From NCBI RefSeq assembly GCF_001039355.2, contig NW_019775158.1, forward strand, positions 100,827 to 164,826: DNA of 64,000 bases. Reading direction: 5' to 3'. This document shows positions 48,643 through 62,029 of this stretch, piece after piece; position 1 is the first letter of the stretch, and every line of letters starts with the position of its first letter. The notes under the pieces are model-generated. The model saw nothing but the letters and a program-made list of their open reading frames with translations. It made no database searches and was not told the DNA's origin. This stretch comes from Lingula anatina. Lineage: Eukaryota; Brachiopoda; Lingulata; Lingulida; Lingulidae. The position numbers and the translations under genes were made by a program.

Positions 48643-51600
48643 AGGGATTCTCAGCACAGTGCTGGCGTTTCAATAGTCAAATTCAGGCCATTGCTCAAAA
48701 TGTTGGCGACCCACTTTGCTTGGCAACTGACTGACACGTATGGTGTTATCTACCAGTAGATTAAACGCCATTGAAGAAATAAAAAGGGCATGCTTAACTT
48801 CTCTGTGTTCTCAAATTGTAGCTTTACTGGATCGGACAGAGAACAAGAGAAACGCATTTTACTAAGTCAAATGGGGACGTGTACCTAATGGGAAAGTGAG
48901 CTTGTTCTCAGAAACTGTCGGAAGATTGTCGATGGCTCAGAGATATCCTCATGTTTTCCTGGGGTTGTACATCAAAATTTTTAATCGAACAATGCTGTCA
49001 TCATATGGTGCACTGGTGCACTTAGGAAGGGAGTTTGAACTGATAGTTTGGGCTCGCTCTTAAATATTTAGAGCAATACGAAATGTCATTTATTTTATCC
49101 AAGTTAGATATTGGTTCCCTTCTTTCTTAACTGCACGTGTTTATCAAGCAATCGCACCGGAGACAAACATTTATTATGAAAGCTAGAGTTTTTACTTATT
49201 AAAAAATTCGCTTATTTTGTCTTTTCGAAAACCGATTGGCAGAAGGCACTGAGTTTGCACAGAACCAACCACATCAATACCATGTTGAACGTGAGAATTA
49301 AAAGCACTTACGGACTCATATGACTATGATTACCACTTGCCATGCGTTTCTGTCATATATGTCATAAATGCACTTTCTAACTAGTCATATATTATTCAGG
49401 ACCTTCACCTCGTCATAACACACAGCTCCAATTCACTACGCTTTTATGAGACTGCTTTGGCTCAGCGGATTGTTCTAAAGATAATACGTGCTTTCAAAAT
49501 CCCTGTAGTCCCGAAACACCCTGGATTCAAAACGCCCACGCTTCATACATTATAAGTTAGACAAGTCAGGTTATATTATAGATGCGTTTGCTCTTAAGGC
49601 GTCAATACAATAGCACACGAGGCTGTGTTGCTGGGGTTGGCCGACTGTTTTGTGATTGCGCACATCCGTGGCATTGTTGCTGTTATGAGAGCAATTGGCT
49701 TTTTAATGTTATCGGTGTTTCCCTGGCGGTGATACAAAATTGAAACAAGCTATTAAGAAGAAAAGACCCAAAGGAATATACACCTTGGAATACAAGGGTG
49801 ATTTGTATCTGAGGATTGCAGTGCTCGGCGCACAGTCGGAAAGGAACCGGTGTGTGTTGAATTTTCTTTCTTTTTTTAAAACCAAAGTCACTGAGAAACT
49901 GCAGAACGAAGAGCACATTGATACAACCCACGCACGTCATTCTGCTGGTAAATAACATAGCACAAGTTAGACAAAGCGGATTGCTGTTATGAATAGAGGA
50001 CAGAATGATGCATTAGTGAATTTACGATTTTAAATTGAACAGGAGAACGGCAGGAGTCAAAGCACGAGGTGCATATACCTACAGGGAAGTATGGAACAGT
50101 GCTTCTGGGGATGGACATCCTTCCATTGCGGACTACGTAACAGCCATTAACGAAGACTAAATTTTCTATATAAAGAAAATGGGGCAGCAAGATCATGGTA
50201 TACGAATATACACAATCTATTTTTGGGTTTTTTAACAGGCTTAAAAGAATCATATGAAGAAAAAACATCGTATTTCCGCCTTCATACCGGTGCAAGGATG
50301 AATTCTGACCGGTGTAGCGAAAGTTAGAGGACACTCAGATATAAGTGAAGAGAAGATTGGAGGAAAATGCCAACGTATGTGCATTTACGCCACGAGACAC
50401 ATACCGGAATATGGTATATGTATGTGACATATACGCAGTCAATGTGAAACCCTTAATGGCATTTCTCTGTAGGCAGACATACTGTCAGGAAAAATAGGAC
50501 AGTACTTGCTGCAGATTTATGCCCTATTAAAGGGAAATATAACAATTGGCGATGAGACGCAGCATAGCAGAATGCTGAACAAGGAGTAACAAGGTGTATT
50601 AGCCGAGTGAACTTGAATCAGAGTGAGAATTTTTCCGTCGTCAATTGATTCTATAATGCAATAGCATGACTGCTTCAAGTCGTTAACATACAATGTATTC
50701 ATTCTGAAAGCTCATGCACACTTACAACGACACAGCTGCTGTATAAAACTGGGACTCCATACACATGGACATGTGAGAAGAGTTTATTCTTGTTTCAAAA
50801 ACACGGCGCCTCTCCTGTTCCCGGAACCTTTCTGGGATAGGCAATAATTTAAATGGATGTGTCATCGTTGGTAAAGAATGTTATTATTAATTCAAAAAGT
50901 GAAACTGTGTTACAGGGATGTTGGTTGCGTGATATCGCCAAAGAACGTTAAAATAGCTGCGGGCGTATAATATAAGCCTGTATTCTTCAGCAAGAAGAAG
51001 GCACGTTGGCTACGTATATATCCATTGGCCAATTAATTCGGAAAGACTGAGCGACTTAAAACCCTTCCCATTAATGCGATATGGACTGGAATAGATTTGG
51101 TATCAGTGTACATATTCTCTATTATTTGTAACCTCAAGGAAAAAAAAAACATCGATACTGAAAGTTGAAACGCCATTTGCTGAGTCCTCGGGCGTTGTTC
51201 GTTTACATCCGCGTTGGCAATTTACGCTTATTAACACCACTTTACAATCGCAATTATCAGGTAGTTCCAATACGCAAATGCGGTGGTCTGATTAGGAAGG
51301 ATGGTATGGTAATGTACACGAGTGATTAGCTGTCCTTGTCTCCTGGTCAGTAAGACGAAGGTGGCAGGACATAGTTTATTTGAAGGGCATTCTATCAACC
51401 CATCAATCTAAACACATAAATCAATATTCATATATTTGTATTCATATAAACATTGGAATATTCCGATTGGCTAAAATGTACTACGAAAGAACCAGCAGTT
51501 GCCGCCAGCAACTCTACGCAGAGATCAGTTGAACAGGAATCAGAACTGCTACGTGAAAAATCGGACAAAAACATGGCTTGCCAACGGGGATATTACAGTA

Positions 51601-53505
51601 AAGAAACAACTCTTTATTGAACTGAAAGCAGTGAAAAAGGAGACGACGAAAAGTTTTTGAAGCAGCAAGCAGACAAAGTAAAGAAATTAGATTAAAAAGA
51701 ATCAGAACTCTGCAGTGGCAAATTGGACAAATATTGCTGATATTACCAACGCGTGGAATAATGCCTAGAACAGTTAAGAATTAATCACGCAATATGCAGT
51801 GTAAAGAATAAGCAGGAGAAAAGTAGGAGTGGAGTGTGTTTGTGTCATTGCATTGCACATTATGTTGGTTCTCTGGCATTTTGGCAGTAAGTCCAATGCC
51901 CAGTGAGACGTGAAATAGATTCAGCAAAATGCAGTGATCTTGCTACAGACATCGATGTAGACATGAATATCGGCGAGCCAACACACCGTGGGATTGGCCT
52001 AACATTGAACAACACTAATTAAGGCTCAGAGGCTCTCGAACACGTTTTTTTCGAACGAAGGGAAATCCGTCACGACAGTAATCACTACGGGGATTTCTTG
52101 CCGAGAACAATACGTTAAGTGCTTGGGGTAGAGCGAGAACAATGGCCTGAGGTTTCCTGATTACCACTGCCAGGAGAGTCTTCTAGGTGGAAAACTGCAC
52201 CCGGGTCAAGTGAGTAATGTCAAGATTTAAGGCACAGTTAGCGCCATGAATTACTCTATCCCGCACATTTTGTGTGTTCTTTCAGTACGTTTAGTTGATA
52301 TGTGAAATAGCCCGTTGCGTTCACAAACGAAGTGCCGGTCCACGATAATATAGGATACGGAAAACTGCTCACTGACATGCATATGAATATGGGTTATCGA
52401 GTTTAGTCAATTCAGACTATACTTTTATATTCCTTAACCAAGCAGAAGAAAACATCTTGTTAGAACCATTTGACGTATGGACATACATACGTTTAACGTA
52501 ACATAAATCAACCCACTGCCGGGGAGTATAGATAATAAACCCGGACAATTAAGATACATGTACTGTTATGTATACGCCGGGTAAAATATGCGAATGAAAT
52601 TAACGACTTATTCCCAAACTCGATAAAATTGCGCATAAAGCATACCTTTTAAGAAGATAAGATGTCCGTCGTGTTTCATGACAGCTTCACGTGATAAATC
52701 TGTTATGGTGCACAGTATTCCGCCAAGGAAAAAAGGACAACTGCTGGAGAAACAGGAATGCATTTAAGAAAATATGTTTTATGAAGCACGGAGTTAGCAT
52801 AAACTGTGTGCACCTTTTTTTCCTGTTAATCAATTGTCTTTTCTGATAATTTCGTTCGTCAGACTTTGTGAATAACTTTTGAACTTGTCGATAATCAACT
52901 AGACCAACGCCGGCGAAGACGTAACCGTCTTAAGGTTTAAGGACGTACATGTTCAGTTATTACACGCGAATAAGACTTTTCAAGTCACCAATGCACTGGA
53001 TTTGAAGAGGCGATAGGTCAATTATAAACTTTACCTAAGTGCTAGGCAGCAGCGCTTATCAATCGTGCAGTTGGAAAGTGCGGAAGGTATTCAACACGGA
53101 GCCGCAGTGGGAATTTCACAAACCGATAACCATAGTTAAACTGCTCTTGGAGAACAATCATTACACACTCTGATATAGGCCTATTCACGATGAAAGAGGA
53201 ATCCGCGCAGCAACTGGAATGTACGGCTTGACAGCTGTAAGGGAATAACGGAGTTAACATCAACGAAATCAAGAAACAAAAAATGTGAGCTGGTTCACGA
53301 AGCATAAATCAAGTCACTAAACCTCAACTTAAAGATTGTAGTTAACGAGCCCTTGTGCTCATTGGTGCCTGTAGCGACGCACGCGCGATAGACTACCAGC
53401 AGCCAATGCGTACATTCCATAAGTTCGCGAACGTGAAACTGATGTGCCAATCCGTGATACGACGTTAAGTGGAAGGAGCCTGACGCTGTCTGTCAACGTG
53501 ATTGG
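48643..53505. other. Long stretch without recognisable genes
   Basis: Nearly 5 kb of unique DNA upstream of the complete GPCR. Frames of 60-115 codons (for example 49987-50334, minus) show no known domain. Distal regulatory DNA of the receptor is possible but not visible by motif. CCGGTGTAGCG at 50309-50319 resembles a family 2 MITE end, but no partner end was found. Confidence 0.4.
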
Positions 53506-53514
53506 TATAAATAG
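53506..53514 (+). promoter_or_regulatory. Candidate TATA box upstream of the complete GPCR
   Basis: TATAAATAG matches a strong TATA consensus and has ATTGG, a reverse CCAAT box, directly upstream. It lies about 910 bases before the receptor ATG, so use would imply a long or spliced leader. A second, weaker AT-rich TATA-like stretch is at 54131-54140, nearer the ATG. Without transcript data neither can be assigned. Confidence 0.2.
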
Positions 53515-53595
53515 AGCATTCTCCACACAGTTCTTTGTAGCTGTCGTGAAGGACAACGCTGTCGTAGGCTCCAACTTCGTGTTAACGGGAGCCAA

Positions 53596-54425
53596 TTAGA
53601 TTGCATAGCGTGGGCATCTTGGAATCACCAGCAACAATCGTAGCATCAAGGCGTGCTCTACCTTCCCCTTAATGAGTCCTTAGACATTATTGGATAGAGA
53701 CAATTCTTCGCTGATGATCGAGGAGAAACCAGCCACCGACCTTGGAAGATATATAGGAATTTTATAAGCCGCCTTCCTTTTTATATTGTAAGAAGGGCAA
53801 CGTGAAATGAGATTGCGGGCAAAGCGAAAAGACAAAGACAGTTTAGATTAAAGCACAGGACTGTCGATAAACGCCAAAGGAGTTTGGTGAAGGTCTGTTC
53901 GTGCCTTTTTGTGCTGATAAACCGATAGCTACTGTCGTTAACATGTGATTAGACGTTGAACATTGTCGTCTTCGTGGCATTCATGGTTTAGAAACTGCGC
54001 TAAGGAATCAATTCAGAACTGAAAGGATAGTTACTCAGGGACTCTGCGTTTGCCAAGTAGATTCAAGTGAGTGATTCGTGGCAAAGATAGGAATAAAGAG
54101 ATCAGATTTTAGAGTCAGTCTGTCTTTGAATATATAAATACGTATTAACTGAAATACACCATTACGTTCTAAAGCACGTGGTAGGAGTTACATTTCACAA
54201 AGACGTCAGGACAGCTTCCAAAGCAATCTGCGGCTTAGAATTGGAAGCTGGATCTTAAAAGCACTGATGGAGTGTAAACTAATATTTTGAATAATGAACA
54301 TTTTTTTAATCTACACACAACTGGGAAGAATAATTTACAGGGTTTGAACGAAAATCAGTGACGTGTTATCATTTATGTTTTCCGTGACAGACAGGTGTTA
54401 AAATTGAAATAAACAAAAGCCAACG
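53596..54425 (+). other. Probable 5' flank/leader of the complete GPCR
   Basis: 830 bases before the receptor ATG with a TATA-like motif at 54131-54140. No other gene was found. Upstream exons could exist but cannot be shown. Confidence 0.3.
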
Positions 54426-55448
54426 ATGGAGGGTATAAATTCAACTGAAATTTCCCTCTCGGATGACGTTTTAGTAAACACGACAGTAGACCTTATTTAC
54501 CAGCGTTGTGGAAACCGAACCCATTTTCGAGACACCGACGCCTCCAAAATCGGAATCCCGGTACTTCTGGGCATCGTGTTTGTCGTCGGGTTGCTCGGGA
54601 ATATGTTGGTTCTATACGTCGTTTGCAAAAGCAAGAGGATCAGCTACCTTTTCTTCAACCTCGCTCTCTCTCACCTGTTGCTGGTGTTGGTATGCGTGCC
54701 TCTCCAAGCAGCGCGGTTCGCATCAGGGTACACCGTGTACATTTCGAACCCCATGTGTAAACTGGGTTATTTCCTCATGTACACCACCACCGGGGTCAGC
54801 GTGAACTGCATGGTGGCCGTACTGGTGCTCAAATACATCGCTATCACGTGGCCCATCTCGTGCGAGATCTCACGGAGACACACCGCCATCACAGCAGTGG
54901 GATTATGGATAGTCCTGGGGATCATCAACGCCCCTCTGTTGGTTTACTACAAAGAAACCGGTGAAAAACAATGTGAGCTGCAACCCAGCAGTGACGCTCA
55001 GTATTATTCATTCATCGTCTTGACTTTTGGTCTTGACTTTGCCTTGCCTGTGTTAGTGTTCATGTGCATAACGATGTCCGTCATGGGGAAGCTTAAAATG
55101 ACCGCCATTCAGGTGGAAAATCGACTGGCCATGGCGGCCAATAAAAGACTGGTCATCCTTGTCCTCATTATCTTTGTGCTCTTCGTGGTCACCTGGGGGC
55201 CGTTTCACTTTAGCTATCTTTTCGCAATATTCGCCAGCCATATCTACAATCCTTTCTGCCCCTCACCGGAAACGGTCGGCCTAAATTTCATGATCGTGTT
55301 GGCGTTTTCAAACTCGTGTTTAAATCCAGTGGTCTACAGCCTAGCGTCCATTGAATTTAGGCGCGCGTTTCAGGCTACCGTCAATAGATGGCGCTCCGTC
55401 ACCCACACTGCCGAGGAGACTGAACTGACTAGGGTAGCAGAGAAGTAG
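54426..55448 (+). CDS. Class A (rhodopsin-like) GPCR, complete and intronless
   Basis: A single 340-residue frame. The ATG has A at -3 and G at +4, a good initiation context. The N-terminal tail carries N-glycosylation sequons at N5, N18 and N30. Seven helices fall at about 42-67, 74-95, 112-136, 153-175, 192-218, 241-268 and 284-305. Landmarks: GN at 58-59, NLALSH at 78-83, the disulphide pair C111 and C183, LKY at 135-137 followed by IAITWP, W161 in helix 4, P208 in helix 5, TWGPF at 256-260, NPVVY at 300-304, and a short basic then acidic tail. Two class A hallmarks are altered: the helix 2 Asp is H83, and DRY is LKY. Helix 2 and its flank (NLALSH to CVPLQA) resemble galanin/allatostatin receptors. 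The role is inferred: a plasma-membrane peptide-type receptor, ligand unknown, possibly with unusual G-protein coupling. It is a paralogue of the partial gene at 2075-2824. No intron is needed to explain the protein. Confidence 0.95.
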   Translation: MEGINSTEISLSDDVLVNTTVDLIYQRCGNRTHFRDTDASKIGIPVLLGIVFVVGLLGNMLVLYVVCKSKRISYLFFNLALSHLLLVLVCVPLQAARFASGYTVYISNPMCKLGYFLMYTTTGVSVNCMVAVLVLKYIAITWPISCEISRRHTAITAVGLWIVLGIINAPLLVYYKETGEKQCELQPSSDAQYYSFIVLTFGLDFALPVLVFMCITMSVMGKLKMTAIQVENRLAMAANKRLVILVLIIFVLFVVTWGPFHFSYLFAIFASHIYNPFCPSPETVGLNFMIVLAFSNSCLNPVVYSLASIEFRRAFQATVNRWRSVTHTAEETELTRVAEK

Positions 55449-58098
55449 CTAGCGTAGCAGTAGTAATAACGTACTGACGTAATTTTGAAATGCAAAAACG
55501 GCGTTCTCCATGAATCGACCGAAAACGATTAGCACGAGGAGTACTTTGAGTCAAGCTTGAATCGTCGAGATACGACCGCAGTTCAGTCGCTTCAATTTCA
55601 TATCTACCGGCACCATCTTGAAGTGCTTCTCCACAGTGGAGATATGAAGAAAGAAATACCAACGAACAACAATGCCCATCGTTTGGAAACCCAATGACTT
55701 CAATCATGTTGTCATTTTCGCTCAATGACTGAACGATTTCCAAACAAAAATCGCATAACCTACGTATTGTGCATCGTCTAACAATTATCTCCGTTCAAGA
55801 TATGCTTCCGCGTTAATTCCATGCAATCGATGGAGTTTACGCCTGGATAAAGCAAACTTTGAGCATTGTCTTTAGCATGAAATATACCTTCAAGTAGCTA
55901 TACTCAATTTATAGGCAATTCCATGCAATGTTGTTGGCCTTAAGACAAACCTATATATATAGACCTAATCATAAATGCCAGGTAATCCACAGGTAACGTT
56001 AATATTTATACCTTATGTATTTTTATTGATATATTGGTTATTGGTTACTAAATATATACCTATATACATATATTTATCCTATAGCTGTAAACTTATACAA
56101 TGATGTACAGGAATTCGGGATTTTGAGTTTAGTAACGTATGTCTTATTCATTTACTTGAATGGGGAAAGTGTAATTCCAACAGCCAACTGATAGTTTTAC
56201 TGTCGTGTTGCTTGCACCACATGTTTTGAAGTAGCCTTTTGACCATGTAGGGGCACTTTCATACATGCCACAACTTACATTTGCAATCAATAACGTTACA
56301 ATTATTAATTAATGCTAAGCGCGATCAAAATGTAGCCAAAATATCATTCTTATTTCCTTATATGTTTATTTAAGATAAATAGCGTACTGGAGATTTTTTT
56401 GGTACACTTCCTTACCTGCGCATGCGTATGAAAAGTATGACAGTTCTTGTGAAAAATCTTGTGATCAAGTTTTTTTTTCTTTTATTAATTTCATTATTCT
56501 TTATTATGGAACGTGATATTTTACTAGGTTATAAGGCTTACATAGGGTCGTCTTATCTGTGAAGTATTCCTTGCACATGCGTTCAGTGTATGGTACATGC
56601 ATTATTATATATATCTTTAGTGCTAAGCTGGAGCATATGGCAATCCAGTAATACGGCTGTGTTATTAAAATGACTTAGTACAGAACAAGGTGATTTACAC
56701 GGAAAATGTTCGTGTTAAAATCCAACAGATGTTCCGCACAACATGTCAACACGAATAGATCAGATACGGATGAATATGGGAATGAAAAAAAAAAAGCGAT
56801 GAACAATATGCCACTTGCAAAGATTATGTAAAGTTCGGTTCACTTTCGGTTGAGAAAGGGATTGCACATGTATTTTTCTTTTGTCTCGAAAATAAACACG
56901 ATCTGGTGTTACATTGTATGTAGGCACATAATTCACGTAATTTGTGTCGTTTACAAAAAATCGAAAATCTTCAGTCGTCTTAACTAGGACAAATTTAACT
57001 CCGGAATCGGTTTCCTAAAAGGACTGTTCAAAGTCCGTTTATTAGATTAGCATTTGACAGCACTTAGATTTAGCCCAATATAGTTGCTTTTCCTAAAATA
57101 CCACAAAAGGTCACATATCTTGTTTTAAAAACAAAACCATGTTATTAGCTGTGCAATAAACAGACATCGCCATGTTGGTATATTTTTATTCATGTTCCGT
57201 TCCAAAACCAAGTAGATTCTCGAATAGATAAAACACGACAAAATCACGTGAAAAGTGCATTGCAAGTCCATAGCTGCTGTTTTGATGTCAATACATGTAG
57301 TAGCTCATGCGGTGTCATTTCTGTGTTTCTTGTTTTTTCTTGGCAAATATGATTTAACTGGATTCTCGTTATTCTAAGAGGACAATTGCCTATACAGTAC
57401 GCGCGATCTTTCGGTGAATTATCAATTCTACTAAGGTTTTATGATGGAGAGTCTGCTGTTAAAGAAAAGAAGCGGATATGTATGATTCAAAATGGCCGTA
57501 CTTGATGGGCATAATTTGATAAATGGCCTATTTAAAGCGAAGTAAAAATCGATTATTTTTTCAAACACTAAGGGTTCAGATCAAGTCTTTGATACGGTAG
57601 GCTTCAAGTGACAATATACATCAAGATTGAATCTGAGATTACATTTTGCGAGGACATTCACTCTAAAAGCCATACATTATACACAAGACCAACGGCACCA
57701 CCGATTTCCTTGTTCTTAAACCTTACAGATATATGTCAAGACCGTTCTTTATCGGGCTGGCAGACACAGTTTGTTTATTCTTTTTTTTTTAAGTTTTGCT
57801 CCCGATGGGTGCCACTGTGAACAATCATTGTAAACTTTAAACTCTCACACCAGGACCAGCTGAATCTGATCATGAAGATGTTCAGACAACGATAAAATGA
57901 ATGCACAGTAACCTTTACAACTGACAGTTAATGGGCAAACACGAGTTCCGGCCATTGTTCTCTGATGTTTGACGATTGCCGTTGTCGCCACTGGAATTTA
58001 GCCATATGATTCATGTATTCATGTATTACTTCAAGCGACAGGCCTGGGTATAAATATTCCACAAATCTTCTTCCGGCGAATCGAATCAGCTGCCTATA
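55449..58098. other. 3' flank of the complete GPCR, otherwise non-coding
   Basis: Presumed 3' untranslated region of unknown length; AATAAA occurs at 56890. The remainder is AT-rich with no recognised gene. Confidence 0.4.
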
Positions 58099-58312
58099 CT
58101 ACCCTTAGCAAAATGAAAAGTTTGAAACAATATTGCAGCAACGAATTTGCAAGATTTTGCAAGAAAAGATATAGCTGCTACCTTGCAGCCCTATTCCAGC
58201 AAATATGCTGCAAATTTGGCAAAAAGGAATTGCAGTTTGCAGAAATATTGCAGCAACACTGTAGCAAATTCGTTGCAAATTTGCAGCAGGTCTAATATTT
58301 TAATAAGGGTAG
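58099..58312. mobile_element. TIR element (MITE) filled with TTGCAGCAA-like repeats
   Basis: Left end CTACCCTTAGCAAAAT; right end ATTTTAATAAGGGTAG: 16-base inverted repeats with two mismatches. The 214 bp core repeats TTGCAGCAA, TTTGCAA and AAATTTGC in both orientations, so it can fold on itself. Short frames here translate the repeat. Confidence 0.65.
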
Positions 58313-58777
58313 CGCTGTTCCCATGGTGTTTTGCTCTCCCGTTTGGATATTGTGGTACAGAACAGTATTTGTGACTGCTCCCTTTATGTCACAATCACAT
58401 ACAACGCGATATCAATAATAAAGAAATTGGTGAAATTTAAGATCTTTTGCCATTGATATTTCACCAGGATGGTCATGCATGCGGTTTGCAATTGTTGGAT
58501 GGTACGTGTTCAGTCTAACTGGAAGAGTTAATGGTGAAGTTTGATATAAATTCTAAGCTAGGTAAAAATGGGCTGGCCTAGAATCTGTGGGATTATTGTG
58601 TTGATCCACTAAACTATCAGTCTATTTACCAATTAATAGATTAGTTAATTAAGCAATAACGGGAATTGAGCCGTCTTGGTGAAAGCCTGCGTTCTGCGAG
58701 TGTTTTTCAGGTGGTGTATATGCAGCAAGTATCTGAAGGACTCACTGCATATCTCATAGTGGTCTCTATCTGGAGGG

Positions 58778-58794
58778 GTGGGTTCGATTCCCAC
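58778..58794 (+). other. Isolated tRNA T-arm / Pol III B-box-like motif
   Basis: GTGGG-TTCGATT-CCCAC forms a perfect 5 bp stem and contains a GGTTCGATTCC B-box. I could not build a D-arm, anticodon arm or acceptor stem around it at tRNA spacing. It may be a tRNA-derived SINE relic or chance. Confidence 0.25.
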
Positions 58795-61700
58795 GCTCAA
58801 GTTTAGAGAAAGGATCGGAACTGTCTGTGTATACGCCCCAGGTTTTGATACTGGAGCCCGGGTAAGAGGGTGAGGCTTCCTTAACAACAGACAATATTCT
58901 TTCACAGCTGTTAGCTGAATCACTGTGATGATGACTATGTTAACGGTTTAAACTGTTTTATTGAAATATGGAAAGTATTAAATTAAAAGCATCGCATTGA
59001 TGGTATGAACAAACCGTATAATTTCTGCATAAAGAATTCGTTTCATATTTGACTAACAGTCATTTCACATCTCATATTTAACATAAATCGAAACTTTCGT
59101 CAGTATTAAACCGGTATTTAATTATTTACACGGGATGCGGGATGTTTAATTTGCACACATGTAGAACTACTTTTTCTCCGATATATCACGGTATCAGGTG
59201 CGCCATGATCGAGCGTGAGATCTTTGACACCTTGTTTGTCATCAGTGATCTTCTTTCAGCTGAGCTGGATCGATTGCTGTCTTAACACTCGCGTATACCC
59301 GGCTATTGACTAAAACACAACAGATCACGATCACAGCGGAGTTCACAGGGTGTCTCTCTCTCTGCATGCTCCCAACTAAAGCAGATCAAATTAACAGCAC
59401 GGTAAAATGGATGCTCAGTCATTCAGCGTCCACCGTGAGGAGTTTTGGTCCATCCTCTGTCTACGATTGTTCTCGCGACGTTGATAGTGTTTCTAGATCG
59501 TCCCCCTGATGCAGTTATTAAGCAATTCTTGTCTTTTCTCTAACTGCTGCCTTTTCCTTGAATTCCACAGGCGGTACCTTAAGTGATGTATTAAGTTAGT
59601 GTGTTCTTGCGTCTTGCTTACGTGCCTACGACAATCTGTGTTTAACTCGGAAAGCCGTGGAAAAATTTGGCTTGTAATCATGACTAGTAAATCTTGCCTT
59701 CTATGCTTTCAAACCACAGGGCCCCCCAGATTCATAAAATCAATTAATCTTTTTCACTTTTGTACATTTTAGTAGAGACCAATCTGAAAGTATTGTCTGA
59801 CATGACGCCGACAAGACAATTACTTCCAATAACTACCAATTTCATATGAAATTAATAAATTGCTTAAGAGATGCATAAATGCAGAACACTCATAAAGTGC
59901 ATAACTCTTCCTTAATATGTGCATAAACGAAAAAAAAAAACACTCAAACTTTCGCCAAGACAAACAATTAACTAACAATAAGCCATTAATTAATAAACAG
60001 ATCATCCCCAAAATCTTAACATTTAAATTTGCCAATTTGTGTCTGATTAGCACCCTTCGTGGAAATTTAATGATATATATGGAAGGATAAATATTCACGA
60101 TTATATTTAATTATATGGTTGGATGAAGGGATACGTAGGAGATCAATTCAGGAATAAAACATCACATGTAAACATCCCCAAACCCATCTGACGATGATTA
60201 ATGCTTCTTTCCAGAAAGAGATATACTGACTTTAAAATTTATCGGTTTCAGATAAAAGAACAAATTACAAGCACTGGTATATAATCTAGGATTATTTGAA
60301 AGGGGGGGGGGAGGCTGAACGACAGGCCTCAGATGCCAAGCCGATCGTCACACTCTTGGTGTGGGGTTCGGGGCCTGCTCAACCCCCCCTCTAAACCTAC
60401 CACTGTATTCTGTCTCACATAAATCGTGGGCTTTTTTACTGTAGATATCTACAAAGTACATCTAAGAAACTCAAAAGTTCATCTGCTGCAGGTTCAAAAA
60501 ACTAACCAAAAAACAACAAACGCATAGCCGTACTTCCGGACTTTTCAATCTCCACTTAAACATTACAATGAGACGATGCAGATTTTTTTTATTGCACCAC
60601 TCATAGCAAACTGGCTTGGGAAGCTGGCGTTAACGTGCAATCCATCATTCCAAACCATAATTTTGCATTATCCTTAAGGATTTGTTTAAGTCAAAGATAT
60701 ATAATCACCAATCACGCTTCTTTGACACAAGTTTTTCGTCTTCATCACCCTAGAGTTCAAATAAGGAAGTTTTCAGACAAGCTGTCAATAACTAATAGCG
60801 TAGTGTATGGCCTGGGGATTACGAAGTGCCAGTCAAAAGCCTTACTTTCTTGTCATTCTTAACGTTTCTTATATTGTTGATGTGAAGGCTTTTTTATTTC
60901 AATTGAACTCTCAGCTAAACTTGGTGCCCATATTAATGTGAACAGTATACAGTCCCTTGCTTAATTTGTGTGGTCTGTATCTTAATTTACATGCCTGTAC
61001 TTAGTTCAAAAGATAATGTGATGTCTTTGTGTGAGAGTGGTCTATCAGCGAATTTGTTGTTTTAATGTGTTTAATGTATACTATCCTTATATGTTTGTAT
61101 GTTAGTTTGGTGTCTAAGATAATAATAAAAAAGTTAAAAATAAAACAATGATAAAAACGGGTTCCCATGTGTATTTTAAAAGCAAAGTCAAATAGTTTTC
61201 AGCTCAAGCCCGAGGGTCGCAAATTTTAACTAAGTGTGGCCACTCTAGACCGGCGGTAAGCTGGGCAGTGACACAAATTTCTTGCGAAAAAAAAAAAATT
61301 CTGGGCCGAACAATAAACCACGCACACACCTCTGGTGTAAAGCCTGAGATTTATTTGTGAACATCTAGTTTAAAAAGTATCATTCATGGTAAGGAGTTAC
61401 TTTCAGAAAATGAGGATAAAAGTCGCCCACTGATTTCCTCCCGATCCACTCTTGAACCAAGTGTGTCAGTCAGCCAGACACTGAGGTTAGGTGGCGAGTT
61501 TACTTGGTCCCTTCAGTCTTCCCTTGACAGAGCATTCCCTCTACTGTCTAATTTTGCTTAGTATGGATAGCATCATGTCACCGTTATCAGTCGTTATCGC
61601 TGCACCACGCAGTGTTATTGCTTACATTTCCTCGACCCCCAATGACCTGTTCCGTGATTCATTAGCTTCAAAACGTTGTATTGCTTTTGATGTCGTAACC

Positions 61701-61987
61701 ACGCCGGCGCTACTCTTGTTAAAAATCTGCACGGAATATTACGTTGGAAGTGTTGATTTATAGCAGTGCCGGTAAGTGGACTGTACTTGGGAGACCAAAG
61801 GCGTGTTCCTACTAGGGCGGATGTGGATCGATTTTAAGGTCGAAGACTCCGTTTTCATAATGATGATTAAAACGGTGAATATTCAGGCACGTGAGAAAAA
61901 GATTTTATGAGTTCAGAAAAACCATTCAGAAAAGAATCGGCTAATACGCGAGCACGTGTGTGTGTGATGGGTGTGTATGTGTGTGAA

Positions 61988-61992
<5 letters not shown>
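58795..61992. other. Non-coding, nothing recognised
   Basis: 3.2 kb without a supported gene. A poly-G run lies at 60302-60310. The 90-codon frame at 61491-61763 (+) has no recognised domain. Confidence 0.4.

Positions 61993-62027
<35 letters not shown>
61993..62027. repeat. (GT)n microsatellite
   Basis: Uninterrupted GT units. Confidence 0.95.

Positions 62028-62029
<2 letters not shown>

Noticed and set aside
49455-49545. tRNA-like segment (TGGCTCAGCGG then GGATTCAAA)
   Set aside because: The B-box is degenerate and no cloverleaf stems could be drawn.
54506-55241. Alternative frames inside the complete GPCR gene
   Set aside because: Shadows of the real 340-codon frame, with no helices or motifs.
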